Shown piece by piece: positions 6,883-13,394 of a stretch of 15,062 nucleotides of DNA. The stretch is taken from the NCBI GenBank assembly GCA_035483795.1, contig DATHPP010000468.1, forward strand, positions 1 through 15,062. The letters are read 5' to 3'. Under the pieces are notes generated by a model. That model was not told where the DNA came from. It saw only the letters and a program-made list of their open reading frames with translations, and searched no databases. Position 1 is the stretch's first letter; the number at the start of each line of letters is the position of its first letter. This DNA is from DASXMX01 sp035483795. GTDB taxonomy: Bacteria > Planctomycetota > Phycisphaerae > Tepidisphaerales > Tepidisphaeraceae. The position numbers and the translations under genes were made by a program.

Positions 6883-7917
6883 ATGCGCCCCATGGCGCAA
6901 TTGCGCGACGTTCCCAGGCTTTTCAAGTCGATTGGCCCGCTCCGTTTCGCTATCCGCGTCGGACGGCAGGTCAGAGACGACAACCTCTTTACCTGGGCCG
7001 CGTCGCTGGCGTATTCCTGGCTGTTCGCCCTCTTTCCCTTCATGCTGTTTCTGCTGGCGCTGATTCCCTATCTGCCGCAGCATTTGCGCCGCCATGCCGA
7101 GCATTTCGTCGACGACGCACTCCAGACGTACCTGGCGTCGGAAGCGGCCAGCACCGTCCGCGACAACATTCAGGGCAACGTCAAGAGCCTCCTGCATCAG
7201 CCCCGTGGGATCGTGCTCTATGCCGGGCTGCTGGTCGCCCTCTGGGCCGCCAGCAACGGCATCCACACCACCATGGCCGCCCTGGACAAGTGCTACGAGC
7301 TGGACCGCGGACGCCCCTACTACAGGCAGCGGCTGCTGGCCATCGTGATGACCATCCTCGCCATCGTGCTGTTGATCGCGGTGGCGGCGCTGCTGCCGAT
7401 CGGCGGCTTCCTCCGCGACCTGGTCGTCAAATACCGCCCATCGATGGTGCGCAGCCACCTGCTGATCATTTTCGACGTCACGCGTTGGATCCTGTCGATC
7501 CTCTTTCTCCTGCTGGTGCTGGGGATGATCTACTGGAAAGGGCCGGCGATCCGGCATCGCTTCCATCTGATCACGCCGGGCGCGGTCTTCTGCATCATCG
7601 CATGGGTCATGCTCGGGCTGGTCCTGCGCTTCTACATGAACAAAATGGGAGAACGCGGCTATGACCGAACTTACGGCGCGCTGGGCGGGGTCGCGATGTT
7701 GCTGCTGCTGTTTTACGTGGACGCGCTGGTGCTCCTGATCGGCGCGGAGATCAACAGCGAGATCGATTTTGAAGTCTTGAAAATTCGCCGGGGCTCGACC
7801 GATTTTCGCAGCGCAGAGCAGCCGGTCGCAGCAAGCGTCCAAACCGCGGAAAAGCAACTGCCGACATCCGCCGCCCCCCCTCCCGCCGCCACGGTTACAC
7901 AATCTCCAGGATCTTGA
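6883..7917 (+). CDS. YihY/BrkB family inner-membrane protein
   Basis: A 344-aa polytopic membrane protein of the YihY (former RNase BN, BrkB) family, whose molecular role is unsettled. About six membrane segments are visible near residues 40-62, 110-125, 151-175, 196-217, 232-252 and 265-288. The family signature runs from YMNKMGERGYDRTYG (251-265) through the last segment to GAEINSE (287-293). The N-terminal 35 residues are basic, as expected for a cytoplasmic start. The last ~50 residues form a Pro/Ala/Thr-rich tail with no recognisable domain. No Shine-Dalgarno precedes ATG 6883 or the alternative ATG 6892, and the perfect hairpin ends 12 bp upstream, so translation may be weak or leaderless. 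The 3' end overlaps the convergent greA gene by 23 bp. Confidence 0.88.
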   Translation: MRPMAQLRDVPRLFKSIGPLRFAIRVGRQVRDDNLFTWAASLAYSWLFALFPFMLFLLALIPYLPQHLRRHAEHFVDDALQTYLASEAASTVRDNIQGNVKSLLHQPRGIVLYAGLLVALWAASNGIHTTMAALDKCYELDRGRPYYRQRLLAIVMTILAIVLLIAVAALLPIGGFLRDLVVKYRPSMVRSHLLIIFDVTRWILSILFLLLVLGMIYWKGPAIRHRFHLITPGAVFCIIAWVMLGLVLRFYMNKMGERGYDRTYGALGGVAMLLLLFYVDALVLLIGAEINSEIDFEVLKIRRGSTDFRSAEQPVAASVQTAEKQLPTSAAPPPAATVTQSPGS

Positions 7918-8362
7918 ATTCCATTGTCCCGCGAGGCGCCTTGACCTTCACGACATCGCCGACGCGGGCCTTCATCAGTGCTTCGCCCATCGGGCTGTTC
8001 ACGGACACGGCCAAAACGTCCCCGTCCCCCGCGGCGGGCTGCACTTCGCCCACCAGCCGCACCAGTTGCTCGCTCTCGTCGTCCATGTCCAGCAGCTTCA
8101 CGGTATGGCCCAGGAAGACGACGTCCTCCGGAACGTGCTCGTTGGACACAACCGAGAGGGTCCTGAGCTTGGCCTCCAGCTCCGCAAGCTCGCGCTGGAT
8201 GCTGCGATTCTCCTCCTTGGCAAAGTGGTATTCGGCATTCTCGGAAAGATCGCCCAGGGCGGCCGCTTTGCGAATCCGTTCCTGTACGTCGATCTGCGAC
8301 TTGTAAAGCTCCTCGCGTTTACGTTCGAGTGCAGCTTTCTCCTCTGCGCTGACGATCTGCAT
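7895..8362 (-). CDS. greA: Transcription elongation factor GreA
   Basis: A 155-aa GreA, the usual family length. It binds RNA polymerase through the secondary channel and stimulates cleavage of backtracked RNA. The N-terminal coiled coil (about 5-75) contains the hallmark LGDLSENAEYHFAKEEN (36-52), with the acidic tip residues D38 and E41 that act on the polymerase active-site metal. The C-terminal FKBP-like domain carries NSPMGEALM and the final KVKAPRGTMEFKILEI. Start: GGGAG lies six bases before the ATG. The family also includes GreB, but the loop sequence and length fit GreA better. The gene converges on yihY with a 23-bp overlap, and its upstream region is occupied by five GTTACCC repeats that could affect expression. 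Confidence 0.95.
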   Translation of the reverse strand: MQIVSAEEKAALERKREELYKSQIDVQERIRKAAALGDLSENAEYHFAKEENRSIQRELAELEAKLRTLSVVSNEHVPEDVVFLGHTVKLLDMDDESEQLVRLVGEVQPAAGDGDVLAVSVNSPMGEALMKARVGDVVKVKAPRGTMEFKILEIV

Positions 8363-8414
8363 GGTCGACTCCCGCGTGGCATGCCGTAAAGAGGCACCCG
8401 CGCTTCAACTCAAC

Positions 8415-8486
8415 AAAGTTACCCGGGTCAAAGTTACCCGGACGAAAGTTACCCCGGATCAAAGTTACCCCGGATCAAAGTTACCC
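8415..8486 (-). repeat. Five-copy AAAGTTACCC tandem repeat upstream of greA
   Basis: AAAGTTACCC is exact at 8415, 8430, 8445, 8461 and 8477, giving periods of 15, 15, 16 and 16 bp. The spacers are GGGTC, GGACG, CGGATC and CGGATC. On the greA strand each unit reads GGGTAACTTT. The last two full units are identical, suggesting recent duplication. It could be an operator array for a regulator of greA or a member of a dispersed intergenic repeat. Confidence 0.75.
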
Positions 8487-8490
8487 TGTC

Positions 8491-8526
8491 AGAAAACGCG
8501 AACCACCGCGCCGGCGGCGCGGTGGT
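8491..8526 (-). terminator. Intrinsic terminator for the S53 peptidase gene
   Basis: ACCACCGCGCC (8502-8512) and GGCGCGGTGGT (8516-8526) form a perfect 11-bp stem with a three-base loop. On the minus strand the stem is followed by TCGCG and then TTTTCT. It lies about 100 bp past the peptidase stop. The U-tract is short and displaced by five bases, so efficiency is uncertain, but the stem is very stable. Confidence 0.6.
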
Positions 8527-8627
8527 CCAGATATTTCACACGTCCTTCATCTTATAGGGTTCAACCCCGGCGGTAAACCGAAAATGCGGGCAGTTTTTCC
8601 GATGTTTTGAGTCCCTGTCAGTTGCGA

Positions 8628-10745
8628 TCAAAGGTGTCGGCGTGCGGACCTGAAGACCCGCTGAAGAGACCCGCTCTTTCCGGCGACAACTCCAATCGGC
8701 GGTGTCGGTGAACTGCCGTCGTCCGTCGGACTTGTTGAGGACGACCGAGCCACCGCAGGCGCTGGCGCCGGGGCGGCCTGGCTGCCTAACGCCCGGTTCA
8801 AGTTGCTCAGCAGGGTCTGGAGATCAGCGCTATTGACCATACCGTCGTAGTTGAAGTCGCCCTGGTCCCAGGATTGGCCGGACAGATTCAAGCTGGCCAG
8901 AAGGATCTGAAGATCGGCGCTGTCGACATTTCCGCTGAGGTTCGCATCGCCATAGAGCGTGTACTTCAGTTCCACGGTGTTGGCGGCGCCGTCAACGCCC
9001 GTTCCGTCCGCCGAGTCGGCGTATCCGATGCCGGTCGAATTCAGACCCGCCGTGTGATTTGCCGCGGCTGCGGACGACGTGATCACACCGCCCGCCGTTG
9101 TGCTGTTGCTCCATGTTCCCCCGTTGTACCCGTTCTGAATGGACTGCGCGATCGCCGTAATCGGATCCGCCCCGCCCGCATAATTGATATAGAGCGTGCT
9201 GCGGTTGATGTCGATCGTTCGACCGGCAAGCGGATTGGCGCCCTGCAAGCCGTTCAATGTGAATGTTCCGTTGAGCGACAACTTGAGAGGCAGTGGATTT
9301 CCGTTGGAATAATCCAACAGGATCGGATCGTTACCTCCATCGCCGTTGAGAGTGAGGCCGTTGGTGTCCCCGATGAGAACCTGCCCAAAGGTAGCGCCGA
9401 CGACCCAATCGATGTAAAGGTGATCGGGCGACTGGATGATCGTCACGGCAGCGCCCGTGCTTCCGCCGATTTGCGGCGAGGACGGGGCGACCGTAGCCAG
9501 ATCGTTGACCAGCTTGTTGGCCACGGGCGTTCCGATTCCAGTGACTTCGTCGTAGCCGACCGTAGCCGAGAATCCGCCGTTGGAACCGCTGGTGATGTCG
9601 TGATAATCGGCGGAGGAAATCGAGTACAGCGCCGGCAGGGTCTGCGTTCTGCCATCGAGCGAAGACAGCCCGGCCGAAGCGCGCCCCTGGTCGGCGATGG
9701 CAATCAAACCGGCCCACATGGGGGTCGCCAGGCTCGTGCCGCCGTACTGCGCCCATGGCGTGGCAGCACCAAAGTCGAATGAATCGTAAATCGCGGCGCC
9801 GGTCTGCGGCTTGGAGTCCATCGACACGTCCGGGATCGCCCGACTGTTTCCCGACAGGAAACTCTGATAACTCGGCTTGCTCTCGACCGAGCTGAATCCC
9901 CCACCGCTCCCCGACCAGGCGGTCTCGCTGCCGTACGTGCCGTCCGTGGTGCCCGGCGCAAATGAGATAGCCGTCCCACCGACGGCGACGACGTTTGGCG
10001 AGTAGGCAGGATAAAGACCCGGTGAACCGCCATCCCCGGACGCGGCCAGAAATGTCACGCCCTGATGGTTGCTCGGCGTCAGGAACGTGCTGTCGTAGCT
10101 CGTTTGTCCGAAGATGCCGTTCTCATCGGCGCCGAAGCTCATGGAGACGGCAACGACGCCCGGCAGCGTCGCTGCGGTAGATGCGCCCTGGAACAGGTCG
10201 TTGAGCGAAGCTGAGTCGGCCTCGATCAGCACGATGTTTGCCGCCGGAGCGATCACGTGCGCCCATTGCACGTCCAGTGATTCCTCGATCTCCCAACTGC
10301 CAGGTCCCGCGACATCGGTACTGGGATAATTGGTGCCCCCAAACTCGTCCATTTTCTGAAAGCTGGGCGGATCAGGCAGGCCGTAGTAGAGGTCGAAATT
10401 GTGGAGGTCGGCGAGGGCGCTGGGATCGTCAAAGGCATCGACGATGGCGATGGTCTGTCCTCGGCCGTCGCCGGCGATGCCGCCAAAGTTGATGTTATCG
10501 ACCCCGTAAAAGTGCCGCATCTGGGCGGGCGTTGTGGCGGCGGCCGGTGGGACGGGCGAACTGGCCGGTCTCCCCGCGGCAAGAGGAACCGGATCCAAAA
10601 TCGGACGCACGATCGGGATTGCGTGCCGGACGGAGGCCGCCGCCCCGGACAGCACGACCCGCTCTTCGAGCCGCTCAATCGAGCAGCCGGCAGACCGGCG
10701 CACCCTCCTGGGCGTCGAAGAATCGATCACACGGCGAATCAACAT
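8628..10745 (-). CDS. Secreted S53 (sedolisin-like) peptidase with dockerin-like C-terminus
   Basis: A 705-aa exported serine-carboxyl peptidase. The N-terminus carries a planctomycete LEPR-XLL-like motif (IERLEERVVLSG, 23-34) in an unusual basic leader. The peptidase domain (about 72-415) shows the S53 catalytic residues: E154 and D158 in WEIEESLDVQW, D238 in ASGDGG (oxyanion site), and S338 in GGTSLATP. D383 (HDI) and D399 in GYDEVTGIGTP fit the family calcium site. A beta-rich linker (about 425-595) of a type common in planctomycete surface proteins leads to two dockerin-like calcium loops, GDANLSGNVDSADLQILL (599-616) and GDFNYDGMVNSADLQTLL (629-646). A Pro/Ser-rich, basic-ended tail finishes the protein. 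No sedolisin propeptide is present. No clear Shine-Dalgarno is seen, but an extended -10 element lies about 60 bp upstream and a strong hairpin about 100 bp downstream. No cohesin partner is visible. Confidence 0.9.
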   Translation of the reverse strand: MLIRRVIDSSTPRRVRRSAGCSIERLEERVVLSGAAASVRHAIPIVRPILDPVPLAAGRPASSPVPPAAATTPAQMRHFYGVDNINFGGIAGDGRGQTIAIVDAFDDPSALADLHNFDLYYGLPDPPSFQKMDEFGGTNYPSTDVAGPGSWEIEESLDVQWAHVIAPAANIVLIEADSASLNDLFQGASTAATLPGVVAVSMSFGADENGIFGQTSYDSTFLTPSNHQGVTFLAASGDGGSPGLYPAYSPNVVAVGGTAISFAPGTTDGTYGSETAWSGSGGGFSSVESKPSYQSFLSGNSRAIPDVSMDSKPQTGAAIYDSFDFGAATPWAQYGGTSLATPMWAGLIAIADQGRASAGLSSLDGRTQTLPALYSISSADYHDITSGSNGGFSATVGYDEVTGIGTPVANKLVNDLATVAPSSPQIGGSTGAAVTIIQSPDHLYIDWVVGATFGQVLIGDTNGLTLNGDGGNDPILLDYSNGNPLPLKLSLNGTFTLNGLQGANPLAGRTIDINRSTLYINYAGGADPITAIAQSIQNGYNGGTWSNSTTAGGVITSSAAAANHTAGLNSTGIGYADSADGTGVDGAANTVELKYTLYGDANLSGNVDSADLQILLASLNLSGQSWDQGDFNYDGMVNSADLQTLLSNLNRALGSQAAPAPAPAVARSSSTSPTDDGSSPTPPIGVVAGKSGSLQRVFRSARRHL

Positions 10746-11057
10746 TCGGAAGGCTCAGAAAGACTACGGCCGGCTCGATCGCCGGTTCGCGTACCGCCAA
10801 CCAATATTATACCACGCGGTCCCTCGCGCTCGTTGTCATTATGATGGCATGGTGGAGGAGGCGGGTGCAAGATATGCGGTGTATGCAGGCGCGGGCTCTC
10901 ATCTGGCCCTCATAATTCCCCTATCCCCGCGCCCGGGGCCTCGGCATCGCGAAGGAGCATGTCGGCGCCCGTCATTGGAGATGACCGCGAACCGAAGAGG
11001 ATCATGAAGCCGGCATCGCGACGCCTTCACGGGTCTGGTTCTTACGCCCGCGCGCTT
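10746..11057. other. Intergenic region upstream of the S53 peptidase gene
   Basis: About 310 bp between the stop of the 123-aa gene and the peptidase ATG, both on the minus strand. The visible signal is the extended -10 at 10806-10814. Open frames on the plus strand here look like random extensions of antisense frames. I found no tRNA fold or repeat array. Confidence 0.5.
10806..10814 (-). promoter_or_regulatory. Extended -10 promoter element for the S53 peptidase
   Basis: On the minus strand this reads TGGTATAAT, a consensus TATAAT with the extended TGn motif. It predicts a start site near 10799 and a 5' leader of about 55 nt before the ATG at 10745. No good -35 hexamer lies at 17 bp; ATGACA is present but 22 bp away. 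The A/T-rich island stands out in GC-rich surroundings. Confidence 0.55.
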
Positions 11058-11429
11058 TCATCGCGTGGACCGCAGCCGGCTCGCATCCCGCGCCGTTTGC
11101 AGCCGCGTCTGCGCCTCGGCGAGCCGCTCGAGCGCGTGCGTTGAGAGCTTGCGCATCCAGTCGGCCATTTCCGGTGAGACGGCGCGGATGGCAATGCGGG
11201 TCATGGGCATGTGGCCGAGGTAGCTGGTCAGCACCGATGGCGACCATGGCTTGGCCTTCGCGGCCGTGGCGACGCGAACGGCATGTTCGCGCGGTTCCTG
11301 AGGGAGCGGCGTGCGGGGAGTGTGGCCCGAGATCGCCGCGAACATGTCAAGGTCGTGTTGGAGCAGCCGGCGCCGCATCACCTTGACCTGGGAGTTTCTC
11401 GACAACGCCGGAAGAATCGCCTGGACCAT
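11058..11429 (-). CDS. Hypothetical protein, 123 aa
   Basis: I do not recognise this protein. The ATG at 11429 is chosen because AGGAG (11438-11442) sits eight bases before it; an in-frame GTG at 11438 would overlap that site and add three residues. The product is basic, with no signal peptide or membrane segment. It begins MVQAILPALSRNSQ, has a cluster KVMRRRLLQHDLDMF, a central Pro-rich stretch (TPRTPLPQEPRE) and a C-terminal amphipathic helix rich in Arg and Ala (about 90-120). It may be a small cytoplasmic nucleic-acid or protein binder, but that is a guess from composition only. It stands alone, upstream of and co-directional with the peptidase gene but about 310 bp away. Confidence 0.5.
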   Translation of the reverse strand: MVQAILPALSRNSQVKVMRRRLLQHDLDMFAAISGHTPRTPLPQEPREHAVRVATAAKAKPWSPSVLTSYLGHMPMTRIAIRAVSPEMADWMRKLSTHALERLAEAQTRLQTARDASRLRSTR

Positions 11430-11813
11430 GATACTCACTCCTGCAACTCAAGTGCCTTAAAACACAAACGGCATCCGAGATGCCCGTCGATCCATGTTCT
11501 CGGTCCTTCCATGGCACGACTTTCGCTCCGTCTGTACGGCTGATAAGGAGCCGCCGATCTATTTAGACGGTGGCTCATCGAATCCACATGTTAACGGTTA
11601 ACTGGTCAACGCGGTTGCTCTCCCGCCTCCCGCGCCATCATATTCAAGACAGGCAACCACCGTCTGCGGCCAAATTCCACGGTTGGCGGATGATCCGTAT
11701 TTATCCGGACCCATTTGAATCGGCTGTGCGGGTTGGAGGGATAAGAGGCCGATACCGTTTCATGTCTGATAACGCCACCCTCCCATTCCCGCCCGCAACG
11801 CGCCGCAACGCTG
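11430..11813. other. Divergent intergenic region between 123-aa gene and membrane protein
   Basis: About 380 bp with no convincing extra gene. It holds a small hairpin (GGCATC at 11470-11475 with GATGCC at 11479-11484), a longer hairpin at 11548-11576, and GTTAAC at 11590 and 11597 followed by GTCAAC at 11605. Both flanking genes read outward, so the promoters of both should lie here, but I see no clear hexamer pairs. Confidence 0.5.
11548..11576. other. Stem-loop in the leader region of the membrane-protein gene
   Basis: GAGCCGCCG (11548-11556) pairs with CGGTGGCTC (11568-11576), nine pairs including one G-T, and the 11-nt loop could add a short TCTA/TAGA pairing. No T-run follows. It lies about 240 bp before the downstream start and 120 bp upstream of the 123-aa gene, so it could act in either leader or as a binding site. 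Confidence 0.4.
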
Positions 11814-13394
11814 TTGAGGTTGGCGGCCGGCAGCGCCCTGGTCTGCGCGATCATGCATTTCCCAATGCTTGCGTCCGGTTTTCGGCTCACCCAGGACGAC
11901 CAGATCGATAGCCGCTTCAATAATTACCTGCTGGAGCACAGCTATCGATGGCTGCGGCACGAGCCCGGCCACGAATCGCTTTGGGACCCCGCATTTTGTT
12001 TTCCCGCCGGCGACATGTTGGCTCACTCCGACGTGATGATCAGCTTCGCGCCCGCGTATTGGTTCTGGCGTGTGCGGGGATTCGAAGCGGACACGTCTTT
12101 TCAGCTCTGGATGGTGACGGTCGCGGTTGCGAACTTCCTGGCCGGGTATGCCCTGTTGCGTCACGGAATCCAGGTCGGCATCGGCGGCGCCTGGTGCGGC
12201 GCCGTTCTGTTTGCCGCGGCGGGAAGCCGGGCGGCGCAACTCGGACATCCGCAGCTCTACTGCCAGGTCTTCATCCTTGTTGCTCTCTATGCCCTCACGC
12301 GCATGTCTTCAGGCGGGCCGCGGGCAATTCTTTGGATGCTGCTGGCAACCGCCGCTATTGCGTTGCAGTTCTGGGGTGGGTTTTACCTGGCGTTTTTTGT
12401 CGCCATGGCAGTCTCCATCGGGCTCGCGTGGCGGTTGGTCCTTGCCGGACGCCAAACCGTGAGCCGCCCGTCAGCTCGAGCCATCGGCTTGGGGATTGTC
12501 CTGTCGCTGGCGGCTATGTCCGCAGCGCTGGCGCCGCTGGCTATTCGATATGGGCACGTGGCCTGCACGACAGCCATGCCGGGACCGGCCGCCATCTCGG
12601 CAATGCTCCCCACGCCCAAATCATGGTATTACATGGGTTCCGGCAACCTGCTCTACGGCCGCTTCGATCCCGCCTTTGCCGACCTTTCTGCCCCGGAGGA
12701 ACAGGCGATCGGGCTCGGCCTGATCACAACTGCGATCGCCGGTGTCGGACTCTGGATCGGGCGACGACGACTCAGCTTCCGGCTTGTCGCGCTGGCCGCG
12801 GCCACTCTGATCGTCCTCACCACGCGCTTCGGCGAGCATGCATCGCTGTGGTGGCTCGTGCGGGATTACATTCCCGGCGCCGCGGCGCTTCGTGCGGTGT
12901 CGCGGGTCGGGCTTCTCATGACGATTCCCGCCGCAATCGGTGTTGCCGCGTTCGTCGATCGTTTCAAATCCCGCGCGGTTTATCTTGTTTTCGGCCTGTG
13001 TCTTCTGGAACAGGTGCATCGACTGCCCGCATATGACAAATGGGAAGTTCGAGACCGAGTCTGGCGAATCGCCGCGGCGATTCCTCCCAACACCGACGCC
13101 TTCTTCTACTTCGGAACCGGCGGGAAGGACTGGGCCAGCGACCAGGTCGATGCAATGTGGGCATCGCTTCAGAGCGGCGTTCCAACGATCAACGGCTACT
13201 CCGGAGCCTGGCCCCCGGGTTCGCGCGAGCTGGTCACATCACCCAACCGCGCGGCCCTTGAGAAATGGATGAAACAGAATCACCTCGCCGGCCGCAACGT
13301 CATCGTTCTGTCCCGCGAGGGCGACCTCGATAATTTTCAGACACAGCCTAAAGCAGAATCTCTTTCACCACCCGCGCCGGCACCACCCCGGTAA
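11814..13394 (+). CDS. Polytopic membrane protein, GT-C glycosyltransferase-like
   Basis: About 526 aa from the TTG at 11814. The first ~420 residues alternate hydrophobic segments (about ten or more) with short loops, starting with RLAAGSALVCAIMHFPML. The first exoplasmic loop contains Asp pairs and aromatics (LTQDDQIDSRFNNYLLEHSY), as in GT-C polyprenyl-sugar glycosyltransferases, and GHPQLYCQ near 142-149 resembles a loop in those families. The soluble C-terminal part (about 420-510) has DAFFYFGTGG and NGYSGAWPPG. A role in cell-envelope or exopolysaccharide glycosylation is inferred, with no catalytic proof. The start is uncertain: the frame is open from 11745 without an ATG, CTG codons occur at 11766 and 11811, and an ATG at 11762 lies in another frame. 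The 3' end overlaps the convergent DUF1501 gene by 47 bp. Confidence 0.75.
   Translation: MRLAAGSALVCAIMHFPMLASGFRLTQDDQIDSRFNNYLLEHSYRWLRHEPGHESLWDPAFCFPAGDMLAHSDVMISFAPAYWFWRVRGFEADTSFQLWMVTVAVANFLAGYALLRHGIQVGIGGAWCGAVLFAAAGSRAAQLGHPQLYCQVFILVALYALTRMSSGGPRAILWMLLATAAIALQFWGGFYLAFFVAMAVSIGLAWRLVLAGRQTVSRPSARAIGLGIVLSLAAMSAALAPLAIRYGHVACTTAMPGPAAISAMLPTPKSWYYMGSGNLLYGRFDPAFADLSAPEEQAIGLGLITTAIAGVGLWIGRRRLSFRLVALAAATLIVLTTRFGEHASLWWLVRDYIPGAAALRAVSRVGLLMTIPAAIGVAAFVDRFKSRAVYLVFGLCLLEQVHRLPAYDKWEVRDRVWRIAAAIPPNTDAFFYFGTGGKDWASDQVDAMWASLQSGVPTINGYSGAWPPGSRELVTSPNRAALEKWMKQNHLAGRNVIVLSREGDLDNFQTQPKAESLSPPAPAPPR

Larger units (their letters stand above)
8363..8627. other. Intergenic region between greA and the S53 peptidase gene
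   Basis: About 265 bp between two minus-strand genes. It contains a five-copy tandem repeat (8415-8486) and a strong hairpin (8502-8526) that probably terminates the peptidase transcript, so greA needs its own promoter here. I could not identify a convincing -35/-10 pair for greA; the repeat block ends about 50 bp before its start codon. Confidence 0.5.

Noticed and set aside
8415..8486. CRISPR-like array
   Set aside because: Repeat units are 10 bp with 5-6 bp spacers, far too short for CRISPR, and no cas genes are present.
8361..8576. 71-aa plus-strand frame upstream of greA
   Set aside because: Its KVTRVKVTRTKVTP stretch is just the translated tandem repeat; start overlaps the greA start region on the other strand.
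10746..11057. tRNA or small structured RNA upstream of the peptidase
   Set aside because: I looked for a cloverleaf with a TTCGA-type T-loop and acceptor pairing and found none; only the extended -10 element is convincing.
11211..11543. 110-aa plus-strand frame opposite the 123-aa gene
   Set aside because: Lacks a ribosome-binding site and has shadow-like Arg/Gly composition, whereas the minus-strand frame has AGGAG at good spacing.
12621..13019. 132-aa minus-strand frame within the membrane-protein gene
   Set aside because: The plus-strand frame gives a continuous series of membrane segments; the antisense frame is an arginine/glutamate-rich shadow.
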